A stretch of 64,000 bases of DNA from Isoetes taiwanensis (Eukaryota; Streptophyta; Lycopodiopsida; Isoetales; Isoetaceae), in NCBI GenBank assembly GCA_021234155.1, contig JAJEKV010000005.1, positions 12,222,787 through 12,286,786 on the forward strand, in the 5' to 3' direction. Below, one piece after another: positions 22,691 to 35,337 of this stretch (within the stretch, counting starts at the first letter, position 1; each line of letters begins with the position of its first letter). The notes beneath the pieces are model-generated. The model was given only the letters and a program-made list of their open reading frames with translations, made no database searches and was not told the origin of the DNA. The position numbers and the translations under genes are program-made.

Positions 22691-25119
22691 ATGTTGATAC
22701 CAATGCAGCAAAATGAATGGAAGGAAACAAATACACAGACATAACAGAACACATAGACTCGTACCTATAGTATATCCCAATAGTAACCCTAAAAATAAAT
22801 GGGATATCTTGCACTTGTAGTAACCTCCAATTACGCGTATGGTATATAATGGACTCTAGCATTAGAAAACCTTGTAATATCAAGCACGCTAAAATAAACC
22901 CGACCTGTCTTTGTAGATAATGCTCTCTAGATTTATGCGATTGAATGTGAGAACCCTTTAACTGCCAGATAATGATCTAACAACTCTTACTTATACAATA
23001 GTCCCCACCAAGTATCTATCAAGATGGAATTAATAAAAGAGGGGGATGCATGTAGGATTGCACTGCAGCTTGTTGAATATCTAAACCATCTACCTATTTG
23101 GGATGTTGATGGATAATGATATTACAAAAAAAAATGTGGACCTTTACATCTTTAGTCTGCCAGAGTTGTTCTTAAGTTGGATGTATATATGTGAATTATG
23201 CAACGAATAATATATCAGAGGAAGAATCTATGAGTAAGGTGGAACGTGGTGGTATACATCAAAATGGAAGAAGATCCTTTTACCAGACCTTTGAATCAAT
23301 CATACGCATGATGTATTCATATTTGCCATCAGTTTTTAAATATATTGCACCACTTAAGAAGAAAGTATCTTATGAACTCCTAAAACGAATTATTCATGGT
23401 CCCTCCACACACAGAGTATACATTAATAACAATTAAGATAAATCAAGGCAGCATATGCAAAGTGTTGAGCTATTAATAATAAAAAATATTATAATACATT
23501 TGAGCGAGGTTTCCTTCCATAAGGGTATGCATATGCTATGGTGGAGAGTTTATATTCCTAATTGACAAACAAAGCTATTGACAAACAAAACCAAATGTAC
23601 AACCTTGCACATGTATCCATAGTGACAAACAAAACCTGACGTAATTATCCATCCAGTTATTAAATATCTACAAACAGCTTATGTATATGTTCAATTGAAG
23701 ATATAGCGTTTCCTTTGGAAAATAAGTATGATGCATGCATGTTTAGGGGGTTGAACCCTCATTTGTCCATAACATGATCCAAATACATCACATGGCAATG
23801 CTTATAATCAAGAATGAGAGTTCTGGATAAATCAAACAAAAGACACAAAGAAAATATAAAAATTTAAACTTAAAAATGTTCATAACAATAGTAGAAATGA
23901 CGTATGGGATGTTAAGTGTTGTAATAACAGAAATGACGTATAGGATGTTAAGTGTTGTTATGCAGCAAGGTTTTCAGTCCTTATCCCATATTGGAAGCTT
24001 CCATCCATCCATTTAAATATAGTAAATAGTTCAGATTTAGCACCACCAAGAACAGTTGGGCAAAGTCAAGGGCCCGAAGGATGTCCTGTTACATACAATA
24101 GCATGTGAGAATTATACAAGTTAAGGCTTCTCTTAATAGGTGACATATTGAAACATAAGAAAACTATTACCTACATAGCCTCGTCAAATGCACAGAGCCC
24201 AATCACACCATGTTACTGTTGTTTAAAAGGAAGACCTGCCATAATGCTATGGCAGTGAGAGAACATCTCCAAGATCACTGAACTTTTGAACAATTAACTG
24301 AAAACATCTCTTGCGATACCATATAGTGTTTAGGGTAGTGCAGTAGAATGGCATATTAAGAGAATCCATCCTGAAACAACAATACCTTCAACATTTTTAA
24401 GCTTTAACACTTGTAGCCTGTAGCAAAACGTTTTTCAAAGTTCAAACGTATGGCTTCAATGGTGTCCTCTTTATTACTTTACATGCTAGGTGCACTAACT
24501 GGAAAAGTAGAAGCCTCAAGAGAAAGAAAAGAAAAAGAGATCATTGTTTAAAGTTAGAAGAGATCGTTAAAAACAATGAAGGTTACCAGGAATGTTCTCT
24601 CATGGAGTGCACTTATAGCCCATGGCCAAAAGGACCCTTTAAAAGTAGGTCTGCCAAGCTTTGTGTTTATATTAGCATAATGGTAACCTAATGCATTTGG
24701 AAACAGCTCAATATAGCAGTTAAAAAAAAGTTTATCAACTCAACAGCTTGGATATTCAAAAGCTTAAGTGCACCAGAAGCTTCTGCTGATCAGAATATGG
24801 CCAAGAAAATATTGTCAAACAAAAGGCTTGCATACAATCTAAGGTGATTTAGATCTGGATGCATATTCTAATGCCAGGCAAAGGATTAAGAATAGATGAT
24901 ATGCTCTACGACAAACACACATATCAAATAAAAGCCCTAATGATAATGGAGAAATCTGGAGGAGGAATTACCCTTATTGTAGCTGCATCATCAATTAACA
25001 GCAAGTTAGTTGAAAATTTCAAGACAAACTAAAACGTCCAAATATTGTGGCTACATGTATAGCATACCGAGCCTATTTATACTGAACCAGGATGCAAGTT
25101 CCAGAGCACGTAGAGTAAA
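22691..25119. other. Intergenic, no recognised gene
   Basis: About 2.4 kb of AT-rich DNA. A 40-bp direct duplication containing AGAAATGACGTAT and GGATGTTAAGTGTTG lies at 23888-23960, and a GACAAACAAA word repeats at 23570-23635. A minus-strand stretch near 24040-24095, after TGTAACAG, is open (DILRALDFAQLF) but cannot be tied to a family. Confidence 0.4.
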
Positions 25120-25280
25120 CTGTGTAGTTTTAACTGCAAAAATCCTCAAATGCAATTCAAAGAAGGCTCTAGAACAACTCGTGTATAACTAAGAAAGAAG
25201 ACTGACGTACAAATTATGTACCTTCGATCCAATTCTCGCAAAGTTTTCTGATATCAAATAATTTCCAGAAGGAATGCTGT
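25120..25280. repeat. Dispersed repeat, copy 2 of 3
   Basis: Same family as 19960-20125; it shares TTTTAACTGCAAAAATCCTC, ACAACTC-TGTA and ATATCAAATAATTT with it. Confidence 0.7.
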
Positions 25281-25524
25281 CTGTACATAATCAGAATTTA
25301 AGAAACTTGAAACACTAAGTAATGACACAACTTCAAAAGCTTTCTGACCTTTTAAATGTTTCAAAGCAAAATTAAGCAAACCTGCAAATCTCCTTATCGA
25401 AACAAAATATGATAACGTCGGCAATATATGTGCAAAATATCAGAGACTAAAATATACACATTGCAAAATTTATGCAGACCCTATGCTCACCTAGTAAATA
25501 ACGATGATCCTTGATTTAACCTTC

Positions 25525-25670
25525 TCTTTACTGCACTTTTTAACTGCAAAAATCCTTAAAGATTCAATTTAGAGGAAGCTCTAAAACAACAGAGGACAAC
25601 ATGCAAATTATGTACCTTCAATGTCTTCAAAGTCTGATCCAATCGAACAATTTAAAGTTCTTAAAATTCT
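25525..25670. repeat. Dispersed repeat, copy 3 of 3
   Basis: Same family; it shares TTTTTAACTGCAAAAATCCT and GCAAATTATGTACCTTC with the other copies. It adjoins the small two-exon gene and may be its downstream or 3' untranslated sequence. Confidence 0.65.
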
Positions 25671-25683
25671 TCCCTATAATTCT

Positions 25684-25918
25684 TTAGTAAATTTGCATGA
25701 ACTCTTTGTATTGTTCATTGCTCAGATTCTTCAACCTGTACAAGAAAACATATGCCTTAATTTTTCAGTTTGAACAAAACATTTGGGGGAAAATACCTGT
25801 AGCCAGATTTATTTGGAACTCTGTCACCCCAAAGCTTCTTTAGATCTTCATGGGGCACAATCTCTTGTTTGAGGAGAGATTTCATCGTGTAACCAGTGGC
25901 ATTCAATTCTGACTCCAT
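25684..25918 (-). CDS. Possible small two-exon gene, 57 residues
   Basis: On the minus strand an ATG at 25918 opens a 122-bp exon ending GGCTACAG before a GT donor. After a 61-bp intron with a TTGTACAG acceptor, exon 2 (25735-25684) continues in phase to a TAA. The product begins MESELNATGYTMKSLLKQE, has a KKLWGD motif and ends NEQYKEFMQIY; it is soluble, slightly charged and without signal peptide. I do not recognise it. The clean start, matching splice phase and coding-like composition make it credible either as a small gene or as the first exons of a longer gene spread over the 5 kb to the left, with alternative splicing around the TAA. It could also be a relict. Confidence 0.45.
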
Positions 25919-26987
25919 TAGGGTTCAATTGGCAAGAAGCAGCAAAAAAACAGAAGAAGAGGTGATTATTTCTTAATTCAAAATGACGGACAATGACGTG
26001 GCATAAAATTCAAAATAACCGACGCTCATTAATTCGCACTCCCGCAATCTCCGCTTCGGTATGCACCACCCGATTCTACCACAAAGGTGGTGCCAAAATG
26101 TGGCGTCAAAATGCGCGTTTTTGATACACCAGAGCGTGCTTTTACCCATAGGGTTGTCGTAGGAGGTTGAGTTTCAGCAGGAAACGCTCGGGCAAATGGA
26201 AAATAGGGTAAGGGACCCTATGTCTAGGTACAAATCATTGCATGAGCTCGATTAAGAGGAGCTCCACTTTGTCGAGCTTGCTGGCAAGTTGTTTGCCGAG
26301 CTCGGCAAATATCTGTGGGACACTGAGGTTACAGTAGCTAACGTAACCTTGGGTATGAGCCATGTTCATGGGTGTGGAAGAAGGTTGGAAATGAGGTGCT
26401 GGTAGGGCGGTAGTGGCGGAGGTCAAGCACAGGGTTAGGGGAAGCAAGCTTCTCTCCAGCGGCTATGGCGGATGGGCGAGGCGAAGGGCGCAAGTAGGAA
26501 AAGATAGGAACCCAAAAAAGTAACCGTCACTTTAAAATTCAATTTTTTTTTTCTTTTTAAATTTCATACGGCAGAAATACGCATTTTTATACGAGTGCGC
26601 GTCTGGCAAAATATGTGTTTCTTTTTCGAGTCTGAGACGTTAATATGCTAGTGGCGCACTCTGTGCTCCTGGCCCCATTTGATGCCATTTTTATGCCGGA
26701 TACTGGTGTCCCTAGGGTAGTTGAGCCGTGCCCGACATGTTGGTGCAATAATCCTGTCCATCTGAATTACTAGAAAAAGTTATGGCCCTTGAAAACAAGA
26801 GATCTCTTTTCTCCACAACTTAATATACTGACCATACTAGTTTACACCCTCATTCTCTCATAACTAGGCCAACACACATACTAACTATGGAATTGGGATA
26901 GTTTAACCTAAGACAAAGTCTCCTACCACCAACCAACCTAACGAGTTAGATTATGGCCAGTTCAATGATTTGGTCTACCAAAACCAT
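25919..26987. other. Upstream flank of the small gene, then 5' internal region of an LTR element
   Basis: The first 600 bp should hold the promoter of the minus-strand small gene; I see no certain signal. From about 26700 rightward, on the minus strand, the sequence lies just inside the primer-binding site at 26988 and is probably the 5' leader of the LTR element. Confidence 0.4.
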
Positions 26988-28516
26988 GCTCTGATACCAC
27001 TGTGATGCTCCCAGAATCTATACGTTACTCCCATTGTATGAATATGGCAATTCCACTTCTGTGGCAACTAAATCACCATGGAAGGGCCCTCTGTCTAACT
27101 CGGACCACTTGTGATGGCCACGTGTCCAGGCGAGGAACACGGAGGTGTCATTTATCCCACGTCCGCTATGGGAATCCTATACAGCGGAAGCGTACATACA
27201 TGTTAGCACACAGGAATCATGCTCAAAATAATATACCACCACGAAGAGTAGCCCATCTAGCATCATCAACTAAATAGCAATACAAGTACAAGATAACATA
27301 GGCAACATAATATAAATGAGGCTCTACCCTGGGCTCAGACTCCATGGGGTCGACTGACAGCCAGGGCCTCAAGATATCAGCAGACAGAGGTATAACATGG
27401 CGTTGGCTAGCATAGAACAATGGCTAGGTTAGTCCACTCCATCTGCCCCTCCTGTGCACACTTTGCAGATAGGCTAAAACATGCTATGGCGTGATTGTAG
27501 CCCTCCAGAGATGCAATCCCATGGAATCACCTATGAGACTACTTCGGGTTACATCTCCCCAGTCCGATGAGGCAGGTCAAGGAGGTGTTCCCTCCTCGGG
27601 CATGACGGATCCCCGGTGTGCTAGAGAACACGTGCCACCCACTCGGTGACCCCCATCCATACCCGCCTTACTCTCCTAAATCTAAAGGCTGGCTCACCGT
27701 GCCCCTTCGAGTCCATGACGTCCATATAGGCACGTCGCCTGTGAAGCTGGGAGTGTCAGACCCATACCCGGCCCGCACTCAGTGACCGGCTATAAGCCTA
27801 GCACACTATAGGAGTTCTGTAGCCAAGCTAAGCAAGTCCCCATCCCCGATTCACTATTATACCCGTAATCTGGTGTTGAATCACATCAGGTGGGCTCTTC
27901 TGCACAGGCCGCATTTACTGGGTCTTAAGGGTTTTAGCTAGAGACTTCTCTACTTCTAGAAAGCTTTTGGGTCTCTACCCTCCCTTAACCCCAGACATAC
28001 AGGAGAAACAGAAAGATAAAAGACAATCATAATCAAAGTATCCATCATTAACTTAGTAACACATAAAAGAGAAATTAACCATTCCATCGAATCAGAGAAG
28101 TGTTAGCTGAGCACAGACTATCTAGGGACTAACCGGTCTCTTGGCTAGAGCCATTGTCACGAAAGGCTTCCATTCTTCAAGTCTGGTCTCAGCAGCTAGT
28201 AGCTCCTCCTTCCTCCAACTCCTCCAAATCAATTTAGGGCAGAATTGGGGGTAGGGCCTAAATTTGCCCTCCAAACTTAGCAAGTCCCCCTGGCCAATCG
28301 ATTTGGGCTAGGTGGCGCTGCCCTATTGGTTTACTTTAACTAATTAATAAGCTAATTAGCCTAATTAGGTTAATTACTGACTAATATTTTTAGCATAGCT
28401 AATAAAAACCCTTTTAGGTTAGCCCAAGTTATCTAGTGACCCATAAGGGTCTAATTATATCCTGATGACATGTCATAATATCTGTACATATATCGTATAA
28501 ATACTAGAACATCACA
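26988..28516 (-). mobile_element. LTR (1,516 bp) plus primer-binding site of an LTR retrotransposon
   Basis: On the minus strand the LTR runs from TGTGATGTTC at 28516 to AGCATCACA at 27001. TGTGATG and CATCACA are perfect 7-bp inverted ends. One base further comes TGGTATCAGAGC (26999-26988), the standard primer-binding site complementary to initiator methionine tRNA, so this is a 5' LTR with the start of its internal region to the left. No gag or pol can be recognised to the left. The right end interrupts the reading frame of a decayed transposase exactly at base 28517. No 3' LTR lies in the window. Confidence 0.85.
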
Positions 28517-31030
28517 ATCATGTCCCCCCTTACCATGATTGGAACCAAAGAAATTCCATATCATTTCAATATGTGTCTCGCGAGAATCATAGAATGGTCG
28601 AGCAGCTTTAAATTGGAATGCAGCTCCATTCGAGAATATCCAGTGCTTCTTGGGATATATACTTTGCTCTTGCATGAATTCAAGATGCATCATAAATGCT
28701 TGTTGAACAAATAATATATCATACTTTGTATCATCTGAAATATAGTAATGATTATCCTTGATGGTATCATCTGATATGGCATCCAGATAGTATATGATGT
28801 GCACGAGGATGGTGACTTGTTTACTAGTTCAGTAGGCAGATTCAAGTTGATCTTGCAATTAAATGGAGAAGTACTCTGCAAAATCCACTACAGATACAAT
28901 AACATCTGAAGGAAGATCGTTTAACATATCCTTGAACTGCATTGCTTGCGTTTATGCCTAAAACTGTATAATGGAAACTTTGGCAATCTGTCAATCAGAG
29001 TTTGTATCAGAATTCTTGACTCAGTTTTCTACCAAAGATGCTTAAGTTCTTTCTTCGGCTTTGCCTACTTGATAACTCTAGTGGATATACACGTAGTAGA
29101 GATGTACCACAGATTTTATAATCTCCATAAATGCATGCTTTCTTGAAAAATTCTTGATTCTCCCCTTTAGGACGAAGAGTGGACTGCCATAGGTCAGTAG
29201 TTGACTTATATTTCAATTGTCTTGGAAGCACAAGTTGGCCTATAGAGCAGCATACTGCACATGTGCAATTGCAGGATTCTATAGGCATGCTCCTAAGATG
29301 ATTCAAACTATCTAAGAGCAACTGCAATCTAACATGATGTATGCAACAACATGAGTTAAATTGCTTCAACCTCACTACATACCATAGTTTCAGTTTCTCA
29401 AATGCTCTTTGATGAATTTCAAATTCTGGATATTGCTCTTTGAACTTAAGAACTAACTGTGACTGCAAAACATAATGGAAAGTATAGTGAATACGCATAT
29501 ACATAAAAAAAAAATACAACTAAATGCATCTTCAGTAGAGCAACAATTGTAATAAGTGGAGTCAAAACTGTCAGCACATATGCAACTGCAACATGGAGCT
29601 ATATAGGCAACTGCAACTATTGGCTGAATCTGCCACTGCCACTACATGCGATTATAACTATTGTGCATGCAATTAAAACTATTGGAGCTATATGTGCAAC
29701 TGCAATTATTGTAGTTATGGCTGCAACTATCAACTAACCTGCAACTATAACCATAAGTATAGCTGCAAGACCAGCTATAGCATCAGTTGCAATTGTAACC
29801 ATGTAAGTTGAATATGCACATAAGGACCAACAAAGCACTTCTAAATGCAACAACCAGTTGTAAATGCAACCATCCAAGTTGCATATATAGGAAAGGCAAT
29901 TGTGTCTGCAACAATGACATCACCTGTTACTAAAACTATGTTTATCTTAATTAATTGTACAACTAACAATGTTTCATTGGAGACACATAAAGTGAAAACA
30001 TCAACTGCAACTGTATAAAAGTGAATTTAGTTGTGCAAGACTGTTATAAAACTTATGACATAAGAGCAAAATGAATTGAAGGAAATATGAATCCATATTC
30101 AAGGAGAAAGAACTTGCACCTGAGTATCTTCCCAAACATGTGGTGCATGCTCCTCTTTCCCATTCCATTGCAACCTTTTCAGCTTAACACCTCTACATTA
30201 GGAGAGATCCTTGTGTTTATGTCCCAGAAATTTTGTGCCAACTCAATAACATGATTGTCAATTGAATCAAACCCAGCAGATCTTCTAAAAAATACCCATC
30301 CTCCTTTATTGAGTTCGGCCTCTTTGTATTTATCCATTGTTGCTCCAGTACATCTAGGATGAACCACCAAAGCTTTTCTCAGGCCTCTCTTACTAATGGA
30401 TTTTTCTACATACTCTTTTCCAATAGACATAGCAAGTACTACACTTCGTTTTGCAGCTATAGAATATAGACTTGTAGAAGATTTTACTATCTAAATGCAT
30501 CCTTGAAGGCTATTGATCAAATGGTTGTGAATCTCTGCATCCTTGAATTGATTACCAAGAAGATCCTTGATTTCTTTGTGCTTGAGAAAATCTTTTAATA
30601 CTTCCTCTCTCTCATTGGAATTAAAATGATATGCCTCTTGAATGAGAACATTAGATTAGCTACAACCTTACTCCTTTCGAGACTTTGATTGGCATTACGC
30701 ATGGCCTCTTGGATCAAAGCATTTTTCTCTTCTTTTCTCCTTTTTCTTTGTCTTCTCTTTTTCGTAGTTTCTTGCTGGATGACCTCTTTCTCTTGCCCTT
30801 ACAATTTCTTTGCTCAATTCTTCCATGATTGTCCAAATCTGCACGCAATTGTCCCTGCACATACTGCTCAGCCATCAGATACTAGAGGCTCGGGAAGTGA
30901 GAAAAAGATTTTCAAATCTTGGTTCCTTCCCTGTCTATTTCATGAACCTTATTCGAGTGAAAACGCCTTTCTCATCCGACAAAATGATCTTAAAAAAATT
31001 AGAGGTGGACTTTTGCTAATGAATTTTGCT
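28517..31030 (-). pseudogene. Decayed transposase-like gene with HGKG motif
   Basis: Several minus-strand blocks read in order as one protein: EKGVFTRIRFMK (about 31000-30930), a Lys/Glu-rich helix (30830-30690), VHPRCTGATMDKYKEAE (30340), NTRISPN (about 30200), a Cys/His block with CCCIHH and CNCTCAVC (29360-29240), CPKGENQEF...GDYKICG (29170-29090), then IFSNGAAFQFKAARPFY and IWNFFGSNHGKGGHD (28640-28520). I have seen this DG-x2-QFK ... FG-x-HGKG order in transposase-like proteins of plants and invertebrates, but I cannot name the superfamily with certainty. Stops, frameshifts and intron-like spacers break it. The last block ends exactly where the LTR begins. Confidence 0.65.
29540..30030. 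repeat. Degenerate GCAACTATAACTA-like array
   Basis: Words such as GCAACTGCAAC, GCAACTATTG and TGCAATTATT recur irregularly between two transposase blocks. It behaves like an intron or insertion filled by a degenerate minisatellite. Confidence 0.5.
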
Positions 31031-31594
31031 ATGTAAAGCATTTTTTAGTATGCAACATATAACATCCTTTAGGAAGTGGAGCTGGATTTAAGGCCCAACT
31101 GCATTGGATCTTTTTACTCTCAAACAAAAGCTATGGTATGTCCTCCATCCTATTAATTTTGCTCATTTTTTCTAAGACCACTAACAGAAAGTGTGTTAAT
31201 TTCACCCAACATTTGCTTGCTCTAACCTATCTATGAGGTCTTGAATAAGATACCATTTTTTCTTCTTTTGCCACCTATATGTTTCAGTGATCTTAGCAGT
31301 TCTTAGGATATCGACTTTAGATTTCAAGTTCTTCGATATGGCAGATATAACTTACCCTTTATCTTGTGCATCCTCCATTTAATATTTGTAGTGCTATTAG
31401 ATTCGTTACTCATGTTGAAGATGGATTATGATACTTTAGATTTGACAGTGGATGAAAATTCAAAGGTTGAGCCCAATATGCATGTTGAGAAGGTAAATCA
31501 TGAATATCGATTCAATTGTTTAGGTATAAACATATAGAAGACTGAGTTGTTATATGGGTAATGCAGCAGAGTACTCACCAAATTCAGCTAAATA
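31031..31594. other. Intergenic, nothing recognised
   Basis: AT-rich; only short motif-less frames. Confidence 0.4.
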
Positions 31595-31885
31595 TTACTT
31601 AGTAAAAGAATCAACTATGTTTGACAGTAGTGTTTCTTTCGAAATTGGAGGAATACCACCCAAGGCATAAATTACATCTCCACTATAAGATAAAGTTTTG
31701 GCTTTGGTTACTTTCAGAAGGTGGTTAGCGTGGACGATGCTCGTCTCCCCAGCCTGGCTTATAGCGTGGTAATGGGGCCGCAGTGCCTCAAGGTCTGCTG
31801 GAAGGAAAAGAGGGTTCACTAGCTGGTCAGATGGAATGTGCAGGAGCACATGTACATACATGTGCAAACAGAAGAGTGTTGCCAT
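31595..31885 (-). pseudogene. Coding remnant, possibly of a BEACH/neurobeachin-type protein
   Basis: A 96-residue open frame reads HVLLHIPSDQLVNPLFLPAD, then a stretch with GETSIVHANHLLKV and SGDVIYALGGI. Composition and helix pattern look like real coding sequence. The SGDVIYALGGI wording is reminiscent of large plant BEACH-domain proteins, in which a similar LGGI/V precedes further repeats, but I cannot confirm this from memory. After ALGGI the similarity seems to stop, and no splice partners were found. Probably a single exon relict. Confidence 0.3.
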
Positions 31886-33239
31886 AGCTTGGGGCGGTAT
31901 CTTGACACTTGCTTCCTCAGAAAGCTTTGGGATATTAGCGCCTTGAACAGGTTAAGACATCATGTTACCAGAGAGTCCCATTTGGGCAGTTAATGGGCAC
32001 TTACATTAAAGGGCCTTTGGCAATCCATTGAAGGGCACATGTGGTCTGTTGGGATTAAATTAACCTCCCAACTTAAAACCTTGGTAGCGAACTTTAAATA
32101 TATCGAAAACTCTAGTTTGTGGTATCAATTGAACGCAAAAGATCTAAAGTTAATAGGATATGTGAAATTACTAAGTTAAAAAGAGTTTAGCTCATTATAA
32201 TAAACTGTGTTTCCTTAAGTGGGCACAAACCTCCCTAGGTTTAAGGGGTACTTTTTGGGTTGCTCCCATGGCAAACCCTAAATGAGGTGAAAATAGGATA
32301 TGCCTCGCATATTCAAATTTGAAGATGGAGATTTTGGAAGAAAGATGAATGGAGGGCTGCGATTGACTCTAGACACATAACCATATTAAGGCTTTATAAA
32401 CTGCTCAGCATGGAGGCTTGCATGTAGAAGTCAGAATGAGAACAGATTATAGTTGATTGTAGAACAGCTTGCATCAGAAGTCTCCACATAGCCCAAACCC
32501 CTTCCACTCTGTTTGATTTAGGGCTTTTTCTTGCTCAAATTTCTTCTAGATTTTCATCTTTGTTCAGATTCCTATATTTATTTTGTTGCTCAGATTTCTT
32601 CTGGAGTTTTGTGCTTTTGCTAGGTCACCTTGTTATCAACCTAAGATAAAAGCATTAAGTTTGATGGCACCATTCCCAGTCATAGTCACCGCCAAACAGC
32701 AACATGACAGCGAGGCTTATCTCAAGGGAATACATATCTCACTTCACAAAATAGACCACACAAGCAAGATAGACAAATCTACCTTGGAGCAAAAAGGCTC
32801 GGTCAATAAACTTGACCCAGCAGGCATGTGGCCATCTTAATAGAGCTAGAAACAGATTCAGGCGATGGTTGAGGGCAATGCAGCTAGGATTGCAGGCCTG
32901 GCAAAATAGACACGGTCTTAGGCATTCAAATTGTTAAAAAAGCAACTAGCTACAGAGAAGCAACGCATTTTCGGCATCGAAACCCATATGCAATAGCTTG
33001 AGGATAGCCTCTCCCTAGCAGTAGTCTGAAAAGCAACATGATAAGTTGGGCCTTGCTGGCCTAAGGGCCCATCTGTACACAGTCCACTAGTATTGACAAT
33101 GTGGCTGGCAACAGGGAATGTTTCGATTATGAGACGAAGGCAACTATATCCCACCTTCAACTAGAAGCTGAGAAGACGACCTCCATACGAAAAAAAAAGA
33201 ACATTTAACATGAAATGAAGATCCTTCCATCACACTTTT
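31886..33239. other. Intergenic, no recognised gene
   Basis: No conserved motif in any frame. Short ORFs at 32583-32840 (+) and 32918-33160 (-) look like chance frames. Confidence 0.4.
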
Positions 33240-34500
33240 ATGGCCTTAATCCAACGGGTTGTCCAGGCAATCAACGAAGAAAATTGGCTGCTGCATCAAC
33301 ACCTCCAAACCCTTCAGCGCAAGGTCACCACCCTAGAAACACCATCATCTCTCAGGAACATAGAGGATAGTGCCAGACTTCAAGAGTTGGAACAAAGCTC
33401 TGTCCCGCGGGATTTTGATGCGAGAAGCTACGCAATGCAATTGCTCAGTAAGGGAAGGGCCTTCATGCTGATTCTCGAGAGTAGTCGCCACTATTGCATG
33501 CGCGAATGGGAAAGGTGGGAGGTGCACCATCGAGCGCTAAACTCTCAGATTCATGTATTGTAGGTTGGTAGGCTTACTGCAGTTACTGCCTAGGGTCACT
33601 TGCCCAAAACACATCAACCAAAACAGATAAATGTTACCCAGCAACAGACACCCACATCACCTCATATCTCAGCATAAATAGCAGCCCCCCTTAGGTCGAC
33701 CAGGCTTAGAACCCTAGAGGCATCCGATGGCACCCGTCACAGTATCAGCCTGCTACGCAACGGACATTGCAACGCAGCTCAGGAAGCAACACGAGTAGAA
33801 GCATAGGGCCAAAATGTTATAGCCGAGGGCTTTTTGAAGAAGCAGGAGAGAACCTCAATAACCGGCTCCAAGACCATAGTCCTCTCCAGGATGAAGTTTC
33901 ATATTCCTCATGGCAACTCGTCTTGGTATTCAGCACCCAGATCATCCACGTATTACGAAATTGATGGTGGCAGATGCACTGATGAGAGATGCTATACTCA
34001 ATCGGGGTGTGAAGTTGAAGGGCAATTTGTTGTATATAGACTATGGCCTTACCCCGCTGCAATAGGAATCCTATCGCGTAAGAGACATAAGAAGCACTGG
34101 AGGCATCCTTGCACTGGTCTAAGGCAACATGCAGGTTTTTTGTCTTCCCCACTCTCTGGTTGTAGTTATTGTGCACAGGGGTAGTACAACCCCTCGGGAT
34201 TCTGCTATTAGCACCACTGCAGCTTCAACATTTGCTGATGTTGTTGCCCCTTCTCCTCGCACCCCTGGAGTTACGATGCCTATCTTTGTTGCTCTTCCAG
34301 TTGTTGATGCTACTGCAACCCCTCGAGATGCTACCACTATCACTGATGCTCTATTAGTTGCAGATGATGTTGCAACCCCTCGAGGTGTTGTTGCCACTGC
34401 TCCTGCACTGCCCTGGGAGGTTGCTCCATTACTGTTAATACTACAACTCCGTGAGAGTCTATATTCGCCACTCTCAAATAGAGGTTGTACTTGTGTATAG
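33240..34500 (+). other. Unidentified ORFs, possible gag-like remnant
   Basis: A 107-residue frame (33240-33563) with a predicted coiled coil near its start (NEENWLLHQHLQTLQRK) is followed by broken frames and then a 123-residue Ala/Thr/Pro-rich frame (34129-34500). In the latter, a CAACCCCTCG-phrase encoding TPR recurs at about 34187, 34317 and 34374. The order helix-rich segment, then low-complexity segment would suit a decayed retrotransposon gag, but no zinc knuckle or other proof is present. Confidence 0.25.
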
Positions 34501-35337
34501 TCTCCTGGAACTATTGGGACTTTCTATAGTAGAAGGAGATCATTTGAACTTCATAGCCAGGGATATGGATTTCACCTTCCTTAACCTAAGAACATGCAGT
34601 GTATAAGCTATTGGATCTTTCGGGAACAGTGGTGTAGCCTGCTACTATTGTACTGCCTTAGCACCTTCAGTCTCTCCCTACAAGAAGAACATACATAATC
34701 ATTACATGTGGGTACGAGTGCAAAACCACAGTGGAGACCGCTTTTGTGGTAGCATGTTACTTCTCGCATGCAATCTCAAACTTATATCGCTGCCACTCAG
34801 ACATGGACAGGCTGATAAATGTTCTATCTTTTTTACTATAACCCCATGACATTCTAGAGAATCAAATCAGTTCTATAATGGGGACTTTATGAAGAAAACT
34901 TCTTGAGTGGATTACAAAAAATGATTGGGCAACAAAGAAGAAAAGGTAATAGTTTGGATCCTCGAACTACATGAGGCAAAAGAAATCCAATTGGGATTTG
35001 CATAACACAAAGTAGCACAATATTAGACTATATTTTAATGTCCAGATCAAGGAATCCATACATTAGAAAATTAGATTTTCCGTATGTTTTAATGTTCTGA
35101 TCAAAGGACCATGCAATTGGGAAGATAAGACGTGGGTTAGGAATTTTATAGTCCTTTGAGATTTTGCTTTTTGAAAATATGAAGAATGATGGGTTGGCTA
35201 CACCAAACCAACTGCTGTAATGATGAATATGCCGTCAACATCAACACTGGTATCATATATGTAGGAGGTACTAGACATGCAGGCTCAATTGTGCCCCTGA
35301 TTACATTGACATGTACAAATGTATAGTTCATCAGCAA
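34501..35337. other. Intergenic, nothing recognised
   Basis: AT-rich; the words TTTTAATGTCCAGATCAAGGA and TTTTAATGTTCTGATCAAAGGA (35034 and 35087) are a short direct repeat. Confidence 0.4.

Noticed and set aside
28517-28535. A G-rich polypurine-like tract beside the LTR at 28516
   Set aside because: It encodes the HGKGG motif of the interrupted transposase. The real primer-binding site is at the other end, so this LTR is a 5' LTR.
30689-31036. A plus-strand membrane protein (115 residues)
   Set aside because: It is the shadow of the Lys/Glu-rich minus-strand transposase segment.
34129-34500. A repetitive structural protein
   Set aside because: Only three loose TPR-containing repeats, no start context or homology; the minus strand is equally open.
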